Shown: in pieces, positions 1-10,170 of the stretch | Layout: each line of letters starts with the position of its first letter | How positions within the stretch are numbered: the stretch's first letter is position 1 | Origin: CBDFGN01 sp965247065 | GTDB lineage: Bacteria > Bacteroidota > Bacteroidia > Cytophagales > Cyclobacteriaceae | DNA length: 64,000 nucleotides | Assembly: GCA_965247065.1 (NCBI GenBank) | Contig: CBDFGN010000005.1 | Location: 1-64,000, forward strand | Direction: 5' to 3' | The notes under the pieces: model-generated | The model's database searches: none | What the model saw: only the letters and a program-made list of their open reading frames with translations | Told to the model about the DNA's origin: nothing | Translations under genes and position numbers: made by a program

Positions 1-877
1 TTTGTGTGGGAAAAATGGCTCAGGACCAAAAATTACGGTTGGGCTCTAAGCAGTATTTTTTGGACCTATATCTTACTTTATTTAATAGTGCACCTAATCA
101 GTGGTCTGTTTTTGCACAGCAGGGAATTCAATCTATCGATCTCAGATCCCGAGCTCTGGCAACTTGTGATTAGCCATATTGTTGATGATCCGACTGAATT
201 GGAAAATTTCCTTTTTTGGCTTTTAATTCTGATTGGCACACTGGTGATTTTGCTGGTGAATGACAAATATGGTCCCGAAATGTTCGCAGCCTTTTTATTG
301 GGGAAATACTTCCATCCCCAGGAAAGAAGAACGGATTTTCATGTTCCTGGATCTTCGCGCTTCCACCACCATTGCCGAAAAGTTGGGCGAAACCCACTAT
401 TTCAATTTCCTAAAGGACGTATTCCAACATGCCACGCCCAGTATTTTGTATTCCAAAGGGGAGATTTACCAGTATGTAGGTGATGAAATTGTGATCTCCT
501 GGAAAACCCATAAGGGTACAGAAAATGCCAACTGTATTCGCTGCTTTTTCAATATCCAGCACTCACTGAATGAAAAAGCCAGTTATTATCAGGAAAAGTA
601 TGGTGTAGTGCCTGAATTTAAAGCAGGCTTGCACTACGGTTATGTGATGGCTGGAGAGATCGGGGTGGTCAAACGGGAGATTGCTTTTTCCGGGGATGTG
701 TTAAATACTACAGCACGTATTCAATCCAAATGCAATGAGCTGGGTGTGAATATTTTATTGTCAAAATTCCTGTTGGACAAACTTAACCTGCAACCAAATG
801 CATATACACCTAAAATGATGGGAGATATTGCATTACGCGGTAAAGAGCGAAGCTTGGCGCTGTTTACTGTAAAATGA
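1..877 (+). pseudogene. Membrane-anchored class III adenylate/guanylate cyclase, frameshifted, 5' end outside window
   Basis: The first part (frame 1, to about position 318) encodes two hydrophobic segments (about residues 12-38 and 69-85). The rest (frame 2) encodes a class III cyclase catalytic domain: FMFLDLRAST (first metal-binding Asp), YVGDEIVISW (second metal Asp) and FSGDVLNTTARIQ (Asn/Arg transition-state residues). Such enzymes make cAMP or cGMP from NTP at the inner membrane. The reading frame changes at the CCCC run near 315-320; one C fewer would give a continuous protein. The open frame reaches the window edge, so the N-terminus is probably incomplete. The frameshift may be a sequencing error, since all catalytic motifs are preserved. 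Confidence 0.8.
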
Positions 878-1025
878 GAGCACGAAATCACTTTTTGCCA
901 AACCATTGTGCAACGTACCGATATCAGGCTTATTACTTAATCTTCAACATTCATAATATTCGTTTAGTGAGACTAATTATGTGTGACAATTTCTCTTTGG
1001 AGCCGCTAGCACTATGAAACATTTA

Positions 1026-1661
1026 TTACGGAAGTCTCTTCTTCAACCAGGCAATCTGCCCTCGGTGATTGGCTTCATGCTCGCATACATGAAACCATTT
1101 CCAGTAAGTATTGAGAGCCCCATTGTCTGACCAGAGCGGATCGATGGCCAGTAGCCATTCGTCATCTCGGTTCTTTAGTTCTGCCAAGGTTTTGCTCCTG
1201 ACTTCCGTAATCATATCCAAATAGTAACCGAGCCTCTGCCCCTTAATGGTATTACGTCCTTTGTCCCCCAAGTCTGCTGCTGCTCCCCAAACCTTCTGCT
1301 CATTTTCATTATACTCCCTACCTTCAAATGTGTTTAATTGATAAAATCTCTCCGTTGCTCCGAGATGAAGGAGCAAAGCTCCAATGGTGTTGGCTTCCGG
1401 GTCATGCAAATAATCCAGCTCCTCAAGGGTCATGGATTTAACAAGGTCCAATATGGTTTGCCGGTTATAGTTTAGCATAGAAACTATAGTTCCTATTTGA
1501 GGGGAGTATCCTTCCATTGGCCCAATGAAAAATAATGAAGATTGCTTCTTACTTTCCTTCGCTTTTACGGTCGTAACCAAGCTACCAAAGGCTACAGCAC
1601 CTATTGTATATGAAGTTGCTTTCGTGGCAAAGGTTCTTCGATTCATTTCGGTTTTTTCCAT
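1026..1661 (-). CDS. DinB-superfamily protein with Tat-type signal
   Basis: 211 residues. The N-terminus has a twin-arginine motif (NRRTF, residues 7-11) followed by a hydrophobic stretch ending near VKA, so export by Tat is likely. The remainder fits the DinB four-helix metal-binding fold: a His in LLLHLGATERFY (about H99) and the C-terminal EHEANHRGQI motif (H195, H199) supply the usual three-His site. DinB-like proteins are metal-dependent thiol transferases or hydrolases of mostly unknown substrate, and nothing here fixes the substrate. Translation could also start at the Met of MNRRTF, five codons downstream. It is monocistronic. Confidence 0.8.
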   Translation of the reverse strand: MEKTEMNRRTFATKATSYTIGAVAFGSLVTTVKAKESKKQSSLFFIGPMEGYSPQIGTIVSMLNYNRQTILDLVKSMTLEELDYLHDPEANTIGALLLHLGATERFYQLNTFEGREYNENEQKVWGAAADLGDKGRNTIKGQRLGYYLDMITEVRSKTLAELKNRDDEWLLAIDPLWSDNGALNTYWKWFHVCEHEANHRGQIAWLKKRLP

Positions 1662-2011
1662 GATTCAGTAGTTTGATAAAATAGTATTCAGACACTTTTA
1701 TTGAATGAATCTAATAATAGTTCTTATGAAGAGCATCATTGGTTTTGAGATGGATTCGATTAGTGAGACACTGCCATCCCAGAAAGCTTGGTAGAGGATC
1801 TTGAAAACTATTTGCCTTTTAAGACTTTGCTTATACACCAAATTTGACATCTTCATTTAAAATCGCTTGTTCTATCAGGGAACAGGAAAAATAATATGAA
1901 GCAGTACTTATGTTCCCAGGAAACTTTTGATAGTGGCTTGAGGATATTCCAAGTACTTTTCCCATAGTTGGTTGAATTACTAAGAAACAAAACCTTTTCG
2001 TGTTCATAAGG
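1662..2011. other. Intergenic region, 350 bp
   Basis: AT-rich sequence between two minus-strand genes. It must hold the promoter of the DinB-like gene. I see no tRNA, no strong terminator hairpin and no recognisable gene. A short minus-strand open stretch (about 1843-1964, beginning MGKVLGISS) matches no family I know and is probably not coding. Confidence 0.4.
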
Positions 2012-2989
2012 TCAATCCTGCTTCTCTTCTTCAGATCTGTCGGTTGATAGTGCCGGAGTTAATGAAAAATCAGCCAAAGTCTCTCTCAACTCGGTTGTCA
2101 TTGAAAAATCTGCCGCATCCAAAACAGGCTTTAACTGCCCCATATTACAAGCACCCACGATTGGGGCGGTTATACCGGGATGGGAGCCAGCCCAGGCGAT
2201 CGCCAAAGTCACCGGGTTGTAATCATTCTCCTTGGCAAATTTTGTAAACGCCATAACCGTGGCCAGGTTAGTTTTGGCTTCATAACGCTCCTGGTACATT
2301 TTACTGGTGTCAAACCTTCCTGTGCCTGCTTTTTCAAGGTATTTCCCAGTCAAATAACCCCCTCCAAGTGGACTGTATGTAAAAACTCCAAGACCCTCAG
2401 CTATTGCCATAGGCAAAATTTCTGATTCGCATTGACGTTTCAACAAGCTGTACATTGGCTGAATACATGAAATGGAGGTAAAATTCGATCCGTCACAAAT
2501 GGCCATGGCTTTCATGATTTGCCATGCCGCAAAATTGCTTAAACCGAGATAGAGTACTTTACCCTGTCTTACAAAATCATTCAATACCGATAAGGTCTCC
2601 TCGAGTGGTGTATTCTCATCAAAGTGGTGGATATAGTATACATCAACATAATCAGTGCCCAGACGTACGAGGCTGCCTTCCAGTGCCTTAGTCAAGTGAA
2701 AGCGACTGGCTCCTCTCCCATTCACGTCGCCGGTCATGGGAAAATAGCCTTTGGTAGCCAGAACAACTTCATGCCGATGACCCGCACACAGTTTTCCCAG
2801 GATTTCCTCCGACTTCCCTTTGGCATAAACATTGGCACAATCGAAAAAATTTATTCCTTTGTCACGACATGCAGTGTAAACTTCTTTGCTCATTGCTTCA
2901 TCTGAGCCATCAGCAAATGTCATTGTCCCGAAACAAAGAGAAGAAACTCTTAAGCCCGAATTACCTAATCTTCTGTATTCCATAAGCAC
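2012..2989 (-). CDS. Aldo/keto reductase
   Basis: 325 residues, a TIM-barrel NAD(P)H-dependent oxidoreductase of the AKR superfamily that reduces aldehydes or ketones in the cytoplasm. The catalytic tetrad is visible: D50 and Y55 in FDCANVYAKGKSEE, K80 in VVLATKGYF and H121 in VYYIHHFD. The C-terminal region contains the usual cofactor-binding stretch (PIVGACNMGQL). Length is normal for the YdjG/YajO-like subgroup. The protein opens MLMEYRRLGNSGL; the second Met is an equally good start because homologues begin EYR(R/N)LG. It stands alone, and the substrate cannot be inferred. Confidence 0.9.
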   Translation of the reverse strand: MLMEYRRLGNSGLRVSSLCFGTMTFADGSDEAMSKEVYTACRDKGINFFDCANVYAKGKSEEILGKLCAGHRHEVVLATKGYFPMTGDVNGRGASRFHLTKALEGSLVRLGTDYVDVYYIHHFDENTPLEETLSVLNDFVRQGKVLYLGLSNFAAWQIMKAMAICDGSNFTSISCIQPMYSLLKRQCESEILPMAIAEGLGVFTYSPLGGGYLTGKYLEKAGTGRFDTSKMYQERYEAKTNLATVMAFTKFAKENDYNPVTLAIAWAGSHPGITAPIVGACNMGQLKPVLDAADFSMTTELRETLADFSLTPALSTDRSEEEKQD

Positions 2990-3079
2990 TATTTATCAAG
3001 TCAAACTTACTGATCTTAACGTAAATGCAGTTGTTCTTTTAGCACTACTTTATCGATCCCTAATATCGCTCAAAGCGCC

Positions 3080-3470
3080 TTAAAATGGCTCAAACATCCA
3101 AAGCCCTCAAAATCCATCAATTTTGACTGGTTTCTAGGAATTCGGCTTGGGTCCGGAACGGGATTTATATTTCGAGCCAATCAATGCTCAGAAGTTGTGT
3201 GAGGGCCTGAGAAACGGAAACCGGTACTAGCCCCGGCCGCGAGCCGCCGGTCATCGACCGGTTTTATTTGGCCAAGCAATTCCGGTATTCCAAAGAGACT
3301 TTTTGCTGGGCTTCGACATCCCATCTTCCCGCTTTAGTTCTTATTGCCGGCTTACCAAGGAATGTCACCAGTTGGACATCTTGGCTAGCTATGATAGAAT
3401 GGGAGTCTTGGAGGGAGGAAGATGCATCAGGCAATTCGAAGACCTAATCTTTTCGCTTAAGTAAAATCAT
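3080..3470. repeat. Interspersed intergenic repeat, copy A
   Basis: This gene-free stretch (part of 2990-3650) contains GGTCATCGACCGGTTTTATT followed by TTGGCCAA (about 3256-3280) and CTTCCCGCTTTAGTT (about 3329). The same modules recur at 6466-6690, in part at 5215-5275 and weakly near 16346. One frame across it reads like a peptide remnant (HRPVLFGQ at about 3261-3285), also seen in copy B, so the repeat may descend from a once-coding element. I see no active gene. Confidence 0.5.
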
Positions 3471-3650
3471 TAGCGCAACCGGCCCCTTAGCTGAGCTATT
3501 TAAACGATAATATTTGGACAAATTTTAGGTCTTTGGACTTTTGCCAGTATAGCTTTGCAATCGGTCTTTTTCCGTTGTATAGAGGAACTCTATTTGTCAA
3601 CTAAGCATTAGTATTAAGAAGAAATGCAGAATCTTTAAGTAGGTTATTAA

Positions 3651-5059
3651 ATGATAGAGGCTAGAACTTGGATATTTAAACGGATTAAATTCCGGCTTAC
3701 AATTTTGTTATTCGGATTTGCTTTTACGGCTTATGGCCAACATGAATTTGCAAGTATACAGCTCCCTGAAAAAAATATTGAGAACTATTTAATGGTGGCT
3801 GATGACGAAGGAATAATTTGCTTTTTTTATTATAAAAAGTCCTTCTTGTTCTTTTACATAATTGGCCAGGATGGGGAAGTTCAACATCAGGAGAAACAGC
3901 CGTTTAAATACAACCCCCATCTACTAGGAGGGGGATATAATTCAAACTCCTTTATTTTTTACTATCAACCCAGATCCACCAAAAAAGAAGGAGATATTGC
4001 TGCTTTTATTGTCAACAAAGGAAATGGAAAGTTCAAAGAACATTCAAATTTTAAGCTCAAAAGTGATAGAAATGTAGAGCTCATTGGACATTTGTCAAAT
4101 GGCAAAGACTTTTTTGTGTTGATAGCTTCGAACAATAACAATGAATTAAAAATTGCAAAGTTGAACGAAAGCCAGCCCGAAAACAGGTCGTTCCAATATC
4201 AGGCCCCTATTGATCAGTCATTAATGCTTAACGGCGATTTTCTTTATGTTGACCACATTGACATTAAATCAATTTATAGTTATCAGGCTGCCAAAAAGGT
4301 GTATCTACAAGGGGAGCAAATCTATTTTACTTTTGATATGCCGAATCATTTCAAAACCTATGTTTGGATAATTAACTGGGAGCAAGGAGCTTTCGAATTA
4401 ATAAATTTTCCACAAGAAAAATTCACGTATGGTACATCTTCAAACTCTTTCCTTTATGAAAATAATTTACTTCGTATCACTTTGGACAAAACAAGTTTGG
4501 ATCTTTCCATCTACGATATCGAAAGCCGGGCATTAACTAAGAGCTACTCCTACACTGGAGAACAGCCTATTGCCCTTAATAAGGGGCCGATTTATTTTGA
4601 AGATGAAACAGGCAAGTTTAAAACCTTAAGTGGGGTGAGAAACGATAAGTTATATAAAACATTTTCTCAGGGCACTGCGTGCATTTATGCTGAAAGAGTC
4701 AATGATAGGAGCATTGTGCTAACCTTGGGAGCTTATAATGCTTCTCTTCTGGAATAAGCATAGGAGGTGCTTTGGGGTCTTTTGGCACGCGTGGAGGACT
4801 TGCTGTTGGAGGTGATAAACAATTAACCGGAACCAAGCAGGGAAGTATTTTCTTTGATGCTTTTTTAACCTATCCAGAAATGGATATTTCCCAATACAAA
4901 AACTTCACTACCGCCAATGACAGGATAGAATCCTTTTTGTCCTCAAATCATATAAGACCTTTATCTATAAGAATCTACAATTATTTAGAAAATCGTTTAC
5001 ATTTATCTTACATGGATAAGGGGAATGGGAAACTGAAGATCATTGAATTTTATAAATAG
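3651..5059 (+). pseudogene. Secreted protein of unknown function, frameshifted near 4745
   Basis: The first frame (3651-4757) begins with an N-terminal signal segment (ILLFGFAFTAYGQ) and has a beta-rich, repetitive composition reminiscent of propeller-type extracellular proteins, but I recognise no named domain. It ends in ASLLE-stop. From about position 4745 another frame continues without a break (SSGISIGGALGSFGTRGG to IIEFYK, ending at 5059), so a single indel near 4745 probably splits one gene of about 470 codons. Catalytic residues cannot be named. There are no co-directional neighbours. Confidence 0.5.
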
Positions 5060-5214
5060 TATTTTGAAGTTCATTTTTTGGCATTGAACAAAATTGATTG
5101 GGAAGATGCGAAAACACTTCGACCTAGACATCAATTTCTATGTACAATTTAAGCTCCTGGAAATACCCTTTTGATGAATCTTTGGTTCTTGTAATGAATA
5201 AGGCTGAATCCCAC

Positions 5215-5275
5215 TTTTCCCGCTTTAGTCCCCAGGCATCGCCCGGTCTGGCTAAGCCAGTGCACGAATGTTGTT
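5215..5275. repeat. Interspersed intergenic repeat, partial copy C
   Basis: It contains TTCCCGCTTTAGTCCCCAGG and then GCATCGCCCGGTCTGGCTAA, matching the conserved head of copies at 3236-3345 and 6466-6530. The surrounding 5060-5367 has no gene that I can support. Confidence 0.45.
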
Positions 5276-5367
5276 TGATTGGAAACACATATTAAATACA
5301 CTTTATGAGTATCTGGTAATTCAACTTGGCTGTCCCAATATCTCCACTTGAGTTCCTTTGACTGATA

Positions 5368-6306
5368 TTAATCATTCTTTTTCAAGATTAACTCTAGATC
5401 TTCCTCCCGGCCAATTCCATCAATATATAGGCTTCCTTTTTCCAATCGGACCGTAGCATAGCTATTTTCTTCAGTATCCACCATTCCTTTAAAAGTAACA
5501 AAATGAATTCCATGGCGTTGAGCATATGCACCGCTATGATTATGGCCGTTAAACCACGCTTTGACACAAGAATAATCACTTATCAAGTCCAAAACTTCGA
5601 CGGAATTCCAAAGAACATGAGCATCAACCGGAAGGATTGGAAAGTGACAAAGGAGAATAACCTTTTCAGATGTTTTTTCTGCGATTTCCAATTCATTCTC
5701 AAGCCAGTCCATCTGAGCATCACCTAAAGCTCCATTGTAGGTCTGTTGATCTTTATACTTTGTTTCATATTTCTGTTGAGCCTGAAAGTATTTTTGACTT
5801 CCCTTGGGCCAGGCAAATAGGCTCACGTCATTCCCATCAAGTATGATAAATTTCCAACCCTTAACTGTGATAGTGAAGTAGCGTTCTTTCAATCCCATGA
5901 TTTCCGGTACCTTTTCCTTAAACTCCTCTGCAACGGAAAAGTCATGATTACCAAGAACAAGCGTAAAGGGAGCTCTTAATCGATTAATAATTGGCAATAC
6001 AACGTCGAAACTTTTCCACTCTTTGTCAATAAAATCACCTAGATGAAAAACATGATCAAGTTTCATTGAATTAAATCTATCAACACATTCATCCAGCTTT
6101 TTATCCGACAATTTGTAATGCCTTAAACCTAATGGTGGGGTATTTGCATATTGGCAATCAGCAATTATCCCCAAAAAGAGGTGTTCACTCCTTTCTTGTT
6201 CTAATTGAATCGGTGCTTGCCGAAATCCGACATAATAAACTGTGCATAGCAATAAAACATTTACTAGAACATAGTTTCGGATTCCTATTATTTTCATTCT
6301 ACTCAT
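5368..6306 (-). CDS. Calcineurin-like metallophosphoesterase, ADPRibase-Mn-like
   Basis: The binuclear metallophosphatase motifs appear in order: GIIADCQY (metal Asp), HLGDFID, LGNHDF, LLCHFPILP and FNGHNHSGAY. The DCQYA variant and spacing resemble Mn2+-dependent ADP-ribose/CDP-alcohol diphosphatases, so hydrolysis of a nucleoside-diphosphate-linked substrate is the likely activity. An N-terminal hydrophobic helix (YVLVNVLLLCTVYYVGF) suggests a membrane anchor or signal. I chose the MSRMKII start (6306; MKII at 6297 is an alternative), because the longer open frame to 6552 runs into repeat sequence. Confidence 0.85.
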   Translation of the reverse strand: MSRMKIIGIRNYVLVNVLLLCTVYYVGFRQAPIQLEQERSEHLFLGIIADCQYANTPPLGLRHYKLSDKKLDECVDRFNSMKLDHVFHLGDFIDKEWKSFDVVLPIINRLRAPFTLVLGNHDFSVAEEFKEKVPEIMGLKERYFTITVKGWKFIILDGNDVSLFAWPKGSQKYFQAQQKYETKYKDQQTYNGALGDAQMDWLENELEIAEKTSEKVILLCHFPILPVDAHVLWNSVEVLDLISDYSCVKAWFNGHNHSGAYAQRHGIHFVTFKGMVDTEENSYATVRLEKGSLYIDGIGREEDLELILKKND

Positions 6307-6465
6307 CACGTATGGTTTCTTTCTCCACTGTAATATTTCTGAATTGATACATCGGTTCGTTTGTCCATCCGATGAGACTAAAGGGCGGGGAATTGTTTCA
6401 TGGGCTTCAGTAATTCTACCCCAAGTTATGAAATCAAGCACAGTTTGGTGAATTCTCTCCACCTC

Positions 6466-6690
6466 TAATCTTCCCGCTTTAGTGCCCGGGCACCGTCCGG
6501 TTTTGTTTGGCCAACAGGTGCTGGTATTTGAGGGGGAATTTCGGCTGGGCATTTGGCAGGCTCAAAATGATTTTTACTGTGAAGTAAATCCTTCGGAAGC
6601 CCTTCTCCATTCTTTCCGCTTTAGTCCCCGGTCAAGTTTGAGTTTGAGTGTGGGTGTGGGTGTGATTGAAATCTTGTCCTCCACGTATAT
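6466..6690. repeat. Interspersed intergenic repeat, copy B
   Basis: A unit bounded on each side by TTCCCGCTTTAGT / TTTCCGCTTTAGT with CCCGG following. It shares CCGGTTTTGTTTGGCCAA and the GGCTGGGC segment with copy A at 3.25 kb. Its right end carries a short GTGGGT tandem (6648-6664), which also occurs inverted near 44.06 kb. The plus frame from 6482 is open, but its codons follow the repeat rather than a recognisable protein. Confidence 0.5.
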
Positions 6691-6746
6691 CTGCGAATTT
6701 CCAAGGAATAGAGTAATATCGTTCGTTTTGTGAGACTTCATTGGCA

Positions 6747-7475
6747 TCATTTCGATTTGAGAAAATTGATTGCTGCTTCAAGAATTTCGTCATTGCCTGT
6801 TAACAAATCGTCAATTCTTCGTTTTACAATTTGATCTATCCTGACCCCAACTCTTTGTGTTTGAGAGCTATCGGGGTAATGAACCCCTATACCGGAGTGC
6901 ATCGCTCTGAGGCCACCAGGTAACTGGACGTAGGTTACATTTCCATCCGATCCCGCTGTTTGCCTACCAATGGTATAAGCGTTTGCAAGTGTTTGCAACT
7001 TCATCGTAACAAATTCTGACTGACTGCCTGTATATTCTGAAACAAGAATCACCACTTCCCCTTGATAGTGATTACTATTAAAGACTTTTGGTCCTATGGT
7101 AAAATTGGACGAATAATAAAATGTTCCTGGAATATCGGGATTTGGATATCTTATCAAACAAAACTGTTTGCTGATCGGGCTTAAGTATTTATTCAAAAGA
7201 GTGTCAATAGCGCCGAAGCGAGGATATTTGCGTAAGTCAATTATTATTGACCTTGCATGTTGCAATTCTGACATTATTTCACCGACATCTTGAATCTCTA
7301 ATTTGCCGGCGTCTAGATACCCCACATTATAATCCATCAACGTCCAAGCCCAGGTATTTTGTTTTTGATTATCGCTTTTAGCAGGGGTTCTTATATCGTA
7401 GCATGGTACATCGATTGAGAATATTTGCTCGTTACGTTCTATTTCAACCCTTACCTTCGCTTCTGCCGTCATCAA
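6747..7475 (-). pseudogene. Tail-specific (S41) peptidase, C-terminal fragment
   Basis: Encodes only the C-terminal catalytic part of an S41 serine peptidase: ARSIIIDLRKYP (core strand), VILVSEYTGSQSEF (nucleophile Ser region) and YTIGRQTAGSDGN. Secreted S41 enzymes normally have an N-terminal helical or PDZ region and a signal peptide; all of that is missing. Upstream coding similarity stops near 7475, where a plus-strand serine-hydrolase fragment begins, so the two truncated genes abut head to head. Without its N-terminal half and a start region it is unlikely to be functional. Confidence 0.7.
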
Positions 7476-7484
7476 CAGAAAACC

Positions 7485-8834
7485 GTTTATGTGGAGAACG
7501 AATTTGACACGGCAACATTGGCAGAAAGGCTCATCCACCACAAGACGCCCGGAATGAGTATTGCTGTCATCAATAATGGGGAAGTGGAATGGGCCAGAGG
7601 CTTTGGTGTTAAAGAATGGGGAAAAAAGGAAAAAATAGATGAGAATACGTTGTTTTTGGCAGGTTCGGTGAGCAAGCCCGTCTTCGCTCTAGGAGTTATG
7701 TGGTTGGTAGAGAAGGGTATCTTGGATCTGGATGAAGATGTGAACAATTACTTAACATCATGGAAAGTTCCACAGGTAGAAGACTGGCAGCCGATAGTTA
7801 CATTGAGACAGCTATTAAGTCATACAGCAGGCTTTACCGTTCACGGTTTTCCCGGTTATTTGTCGTCGGAAGATATTCCATCCACCCCCCAAATTCTGGA
7901 TGGGGAATATCCTGCCAATAGGCCTCGGTAAGGGTAAATCCTTCCCGGCTCACAATTCCGCTATTCGGGTGGAGGGATTACCATCGCACAGTTGGCAATT
8001 TCAGATCATTTGGACAAAGGCTTCCCCGCTATTATGCAAGAAGAGATCTTTGGCCCCTTGAAGATTTTGAACAGCAGTTATGAGCAACCCCTGCCCCAAG
8101 AGAGGATGACCCAAGCTTCAACTGGGCATCCCTGGAAATATCTACCTATTAATGGCAAGTATCACACATATCCTGAGATGGCCGCTGCCGGATTATGGAC
8201 CACAGCCAAGGACTTGGCAAGAATCGGGGTTGAAGTTCAAAAAGCTGCAAAAGGTGAGTCAAACCTCATTTCCCAGGAGACTATTGAACATATGCTAACT
8301 CCCCAAACAATTGCTTCACATATTGGCATTGGCTTCTTCTTAAACGGCGAAAATGATTCCTCGAGATTTTCCCATGGAGGCTGGGACGAAGGTTTCGTCA
8401 CAGAATTTGTTGCCTACAAAAATTTGGGGAAAGGGGCAGTTGTGATGGTTAATTCCAACGAAGGGTATTCTATTATGAACGAAGTAACAAGGGCCATTGC
8501 CATAGAATATGAGTGGCTTAATTATTTACCTGAGAGAAAATCATATGTAGAAGTGCATGAGCGTCTCTTAGAGAAATGTGTTGGAAAGTATAAATCGGAA
8601 TCAGGCATGCAAGCTGAAATTAATCTGGATAATGGTCAGCTATGGTTCGCCTTTGAGAATCAATCTCCCTTGGTATTATTGGCTGAAAATGATTCAACAT
8701 TCATAACTCCATATCTGAACACCTCTATACAGTTTCTAAATCAAAAGGATGGTATTGGAAGTTTAGCTATAAAACAAGAAGAGAAAACGCACGTATTAGT
8801 GAAAAACGACCGTAGCATAACATCCGGGTTTTGA
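7485..8834 (+). pseudogene. Beta-lactamase-fold serine hydrolase, truncated and frameshifted
   Basis: Encodes a class C beta-lactamase/D-aminopeptidase-type domain: PGMSIAVINNGEVEWARGFG, AGSVSKPVFA (S-x-x-K), then after frame changes FRYSGGGITIAQ (Y-S-G in the Y-x-N position) and FSHGGWDEGF (H-x-G). The C-terminal lipocalin-like region runs to 8834. The frame is broken near 7925 and again near 7945, and no signal peptide precedes the domain because the 5' end meets the S41 fragment. Intact relatives are periplasmic peptidases or esterases. It is interpreted as a dead copy; two more family members lie at 12.0-13.3 and 14.1-15.5 kb. Confidence 0.75.
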
Positions 8835-10170
8835 ACTTTTGACAAAACCGCAGGCGATCTCCTTCGCTCTGAGTTCCCAGGGAATACCGGAGAGCCAATT
8901 CGGTAGCCCACTTGGGAGTAATTCCTGCTAAAAAAATGCATAATCATTTGCTTTTTATTCAAGTCCAACTTTGCCATTTGTACTCTCTATTAGTTTTTTG
9001 GAATCATAACCAATACCACTCTTGAATACGGTTTCTACATTTCGAATTGAAGAAGAATCGCTTTTTAAATCCCCATTAAGAATCACAAAATCAGCTCTTT
9101 TACCTGCTTCAATAGAACCAATATCTTCACGATTTAGAATTTTGGCTCCATTGTGAGTCAAGATTTGAATTCCTTCTTCGGTTGAAAAACCTGCTTCTCT
9201 TAAAAGTTCAAAATTTCTTTGGTCACCATATCCAGGTAGATTGTGTCTTCCAGCATCTGCTCCACTCCCTAAAAGTCCGCCCATTTTATAAAACTGATAT
9301 TCGAATTCCATTATTCGTTTTAATCTCCTCTCTCTCGATAAGTCATTTTTTTCATTGTCATATCTGTTTCTTCGCTGCTTATATTGGCTAACTAAATACG
9401 GCGACATCGCCTTTAAAGTTCTTTCATCCGCATACGCTCTATTGGGAACGCTTGATTCATAAATAGATAAAGTGGATGTTAAAAATACTCCACTGTCAAT
9501 CATCAGCTGTTGAAGCCTCCTTACTTCTGGATTTGACATCACAAGCTCGTCCATATATTCTCTTCCACCATTACAGATGCCATAGTCCTTATTTGTTCTA
9601 AAGTCACTTGAACTATTCAATCCGTGTTCAATTCCATCAATTCCAAATTTGGTGGCTTCTTCAAATGCTATGGAACAAAAGTGTCCAGTTACTTTACAGT
9701 TGTTTCGATGTGCTTCATCAAGAATGATCTTAAGGTCTTCTGGTTTTGTATGCCTATAAACCTTAAACCAAGTGACACCGTGCTTAATCCAATATTGCAT
9801 TGTATCTCTAATGTGTTGTTCATTTCGGGGTATTATCATACTTGGGCTACCACCTTCACCTGTAAAATATGGGCCACTTGTTATAATATCTGGTCCAACT
9901 TGTTTGCCTTCTGAAATTCGTTTGGCAAGTTTGATTTCTCTATCAGGTGATGCCGCTCCACAAGTTTGAATAGTAGTTACACCAGATGCCAAATACAATT
10001 TGGTCGCCACACCGCCAATGAAAGGAAATCTTGGAATGTGTAGATGATTATGCACACCAACTATGCCGGGAATAATTGTATTGCCCTCTACATCAATAGT
10101 TTTATAGCCATGAGGGATTTCAATTATTCCCTTATCTCCGATATGCTTGAAATAGCCATTATCTAAAATA

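Noticed and set aside
6307..6552. Extended N-terminus of the metallophosphoesterase frame
   Set aside because: The extension overlaps the interspersed repeat and lies before a good start followed by a normal membrane anchor.
6645..6665. GTGGGT short tandem as a minisatellite or regulatory iteron
   Set aside because: Only about three units. It recurs once, inverted, near 44.06 kb beside another repeat, so it is better seen as part of repeat debris.
6482..6733. Plus-strand open frame over repeat copy B
   Set aside because: Its codons track the interspersed repeat and end in low-complexity sequence; there is no recognisable protein.
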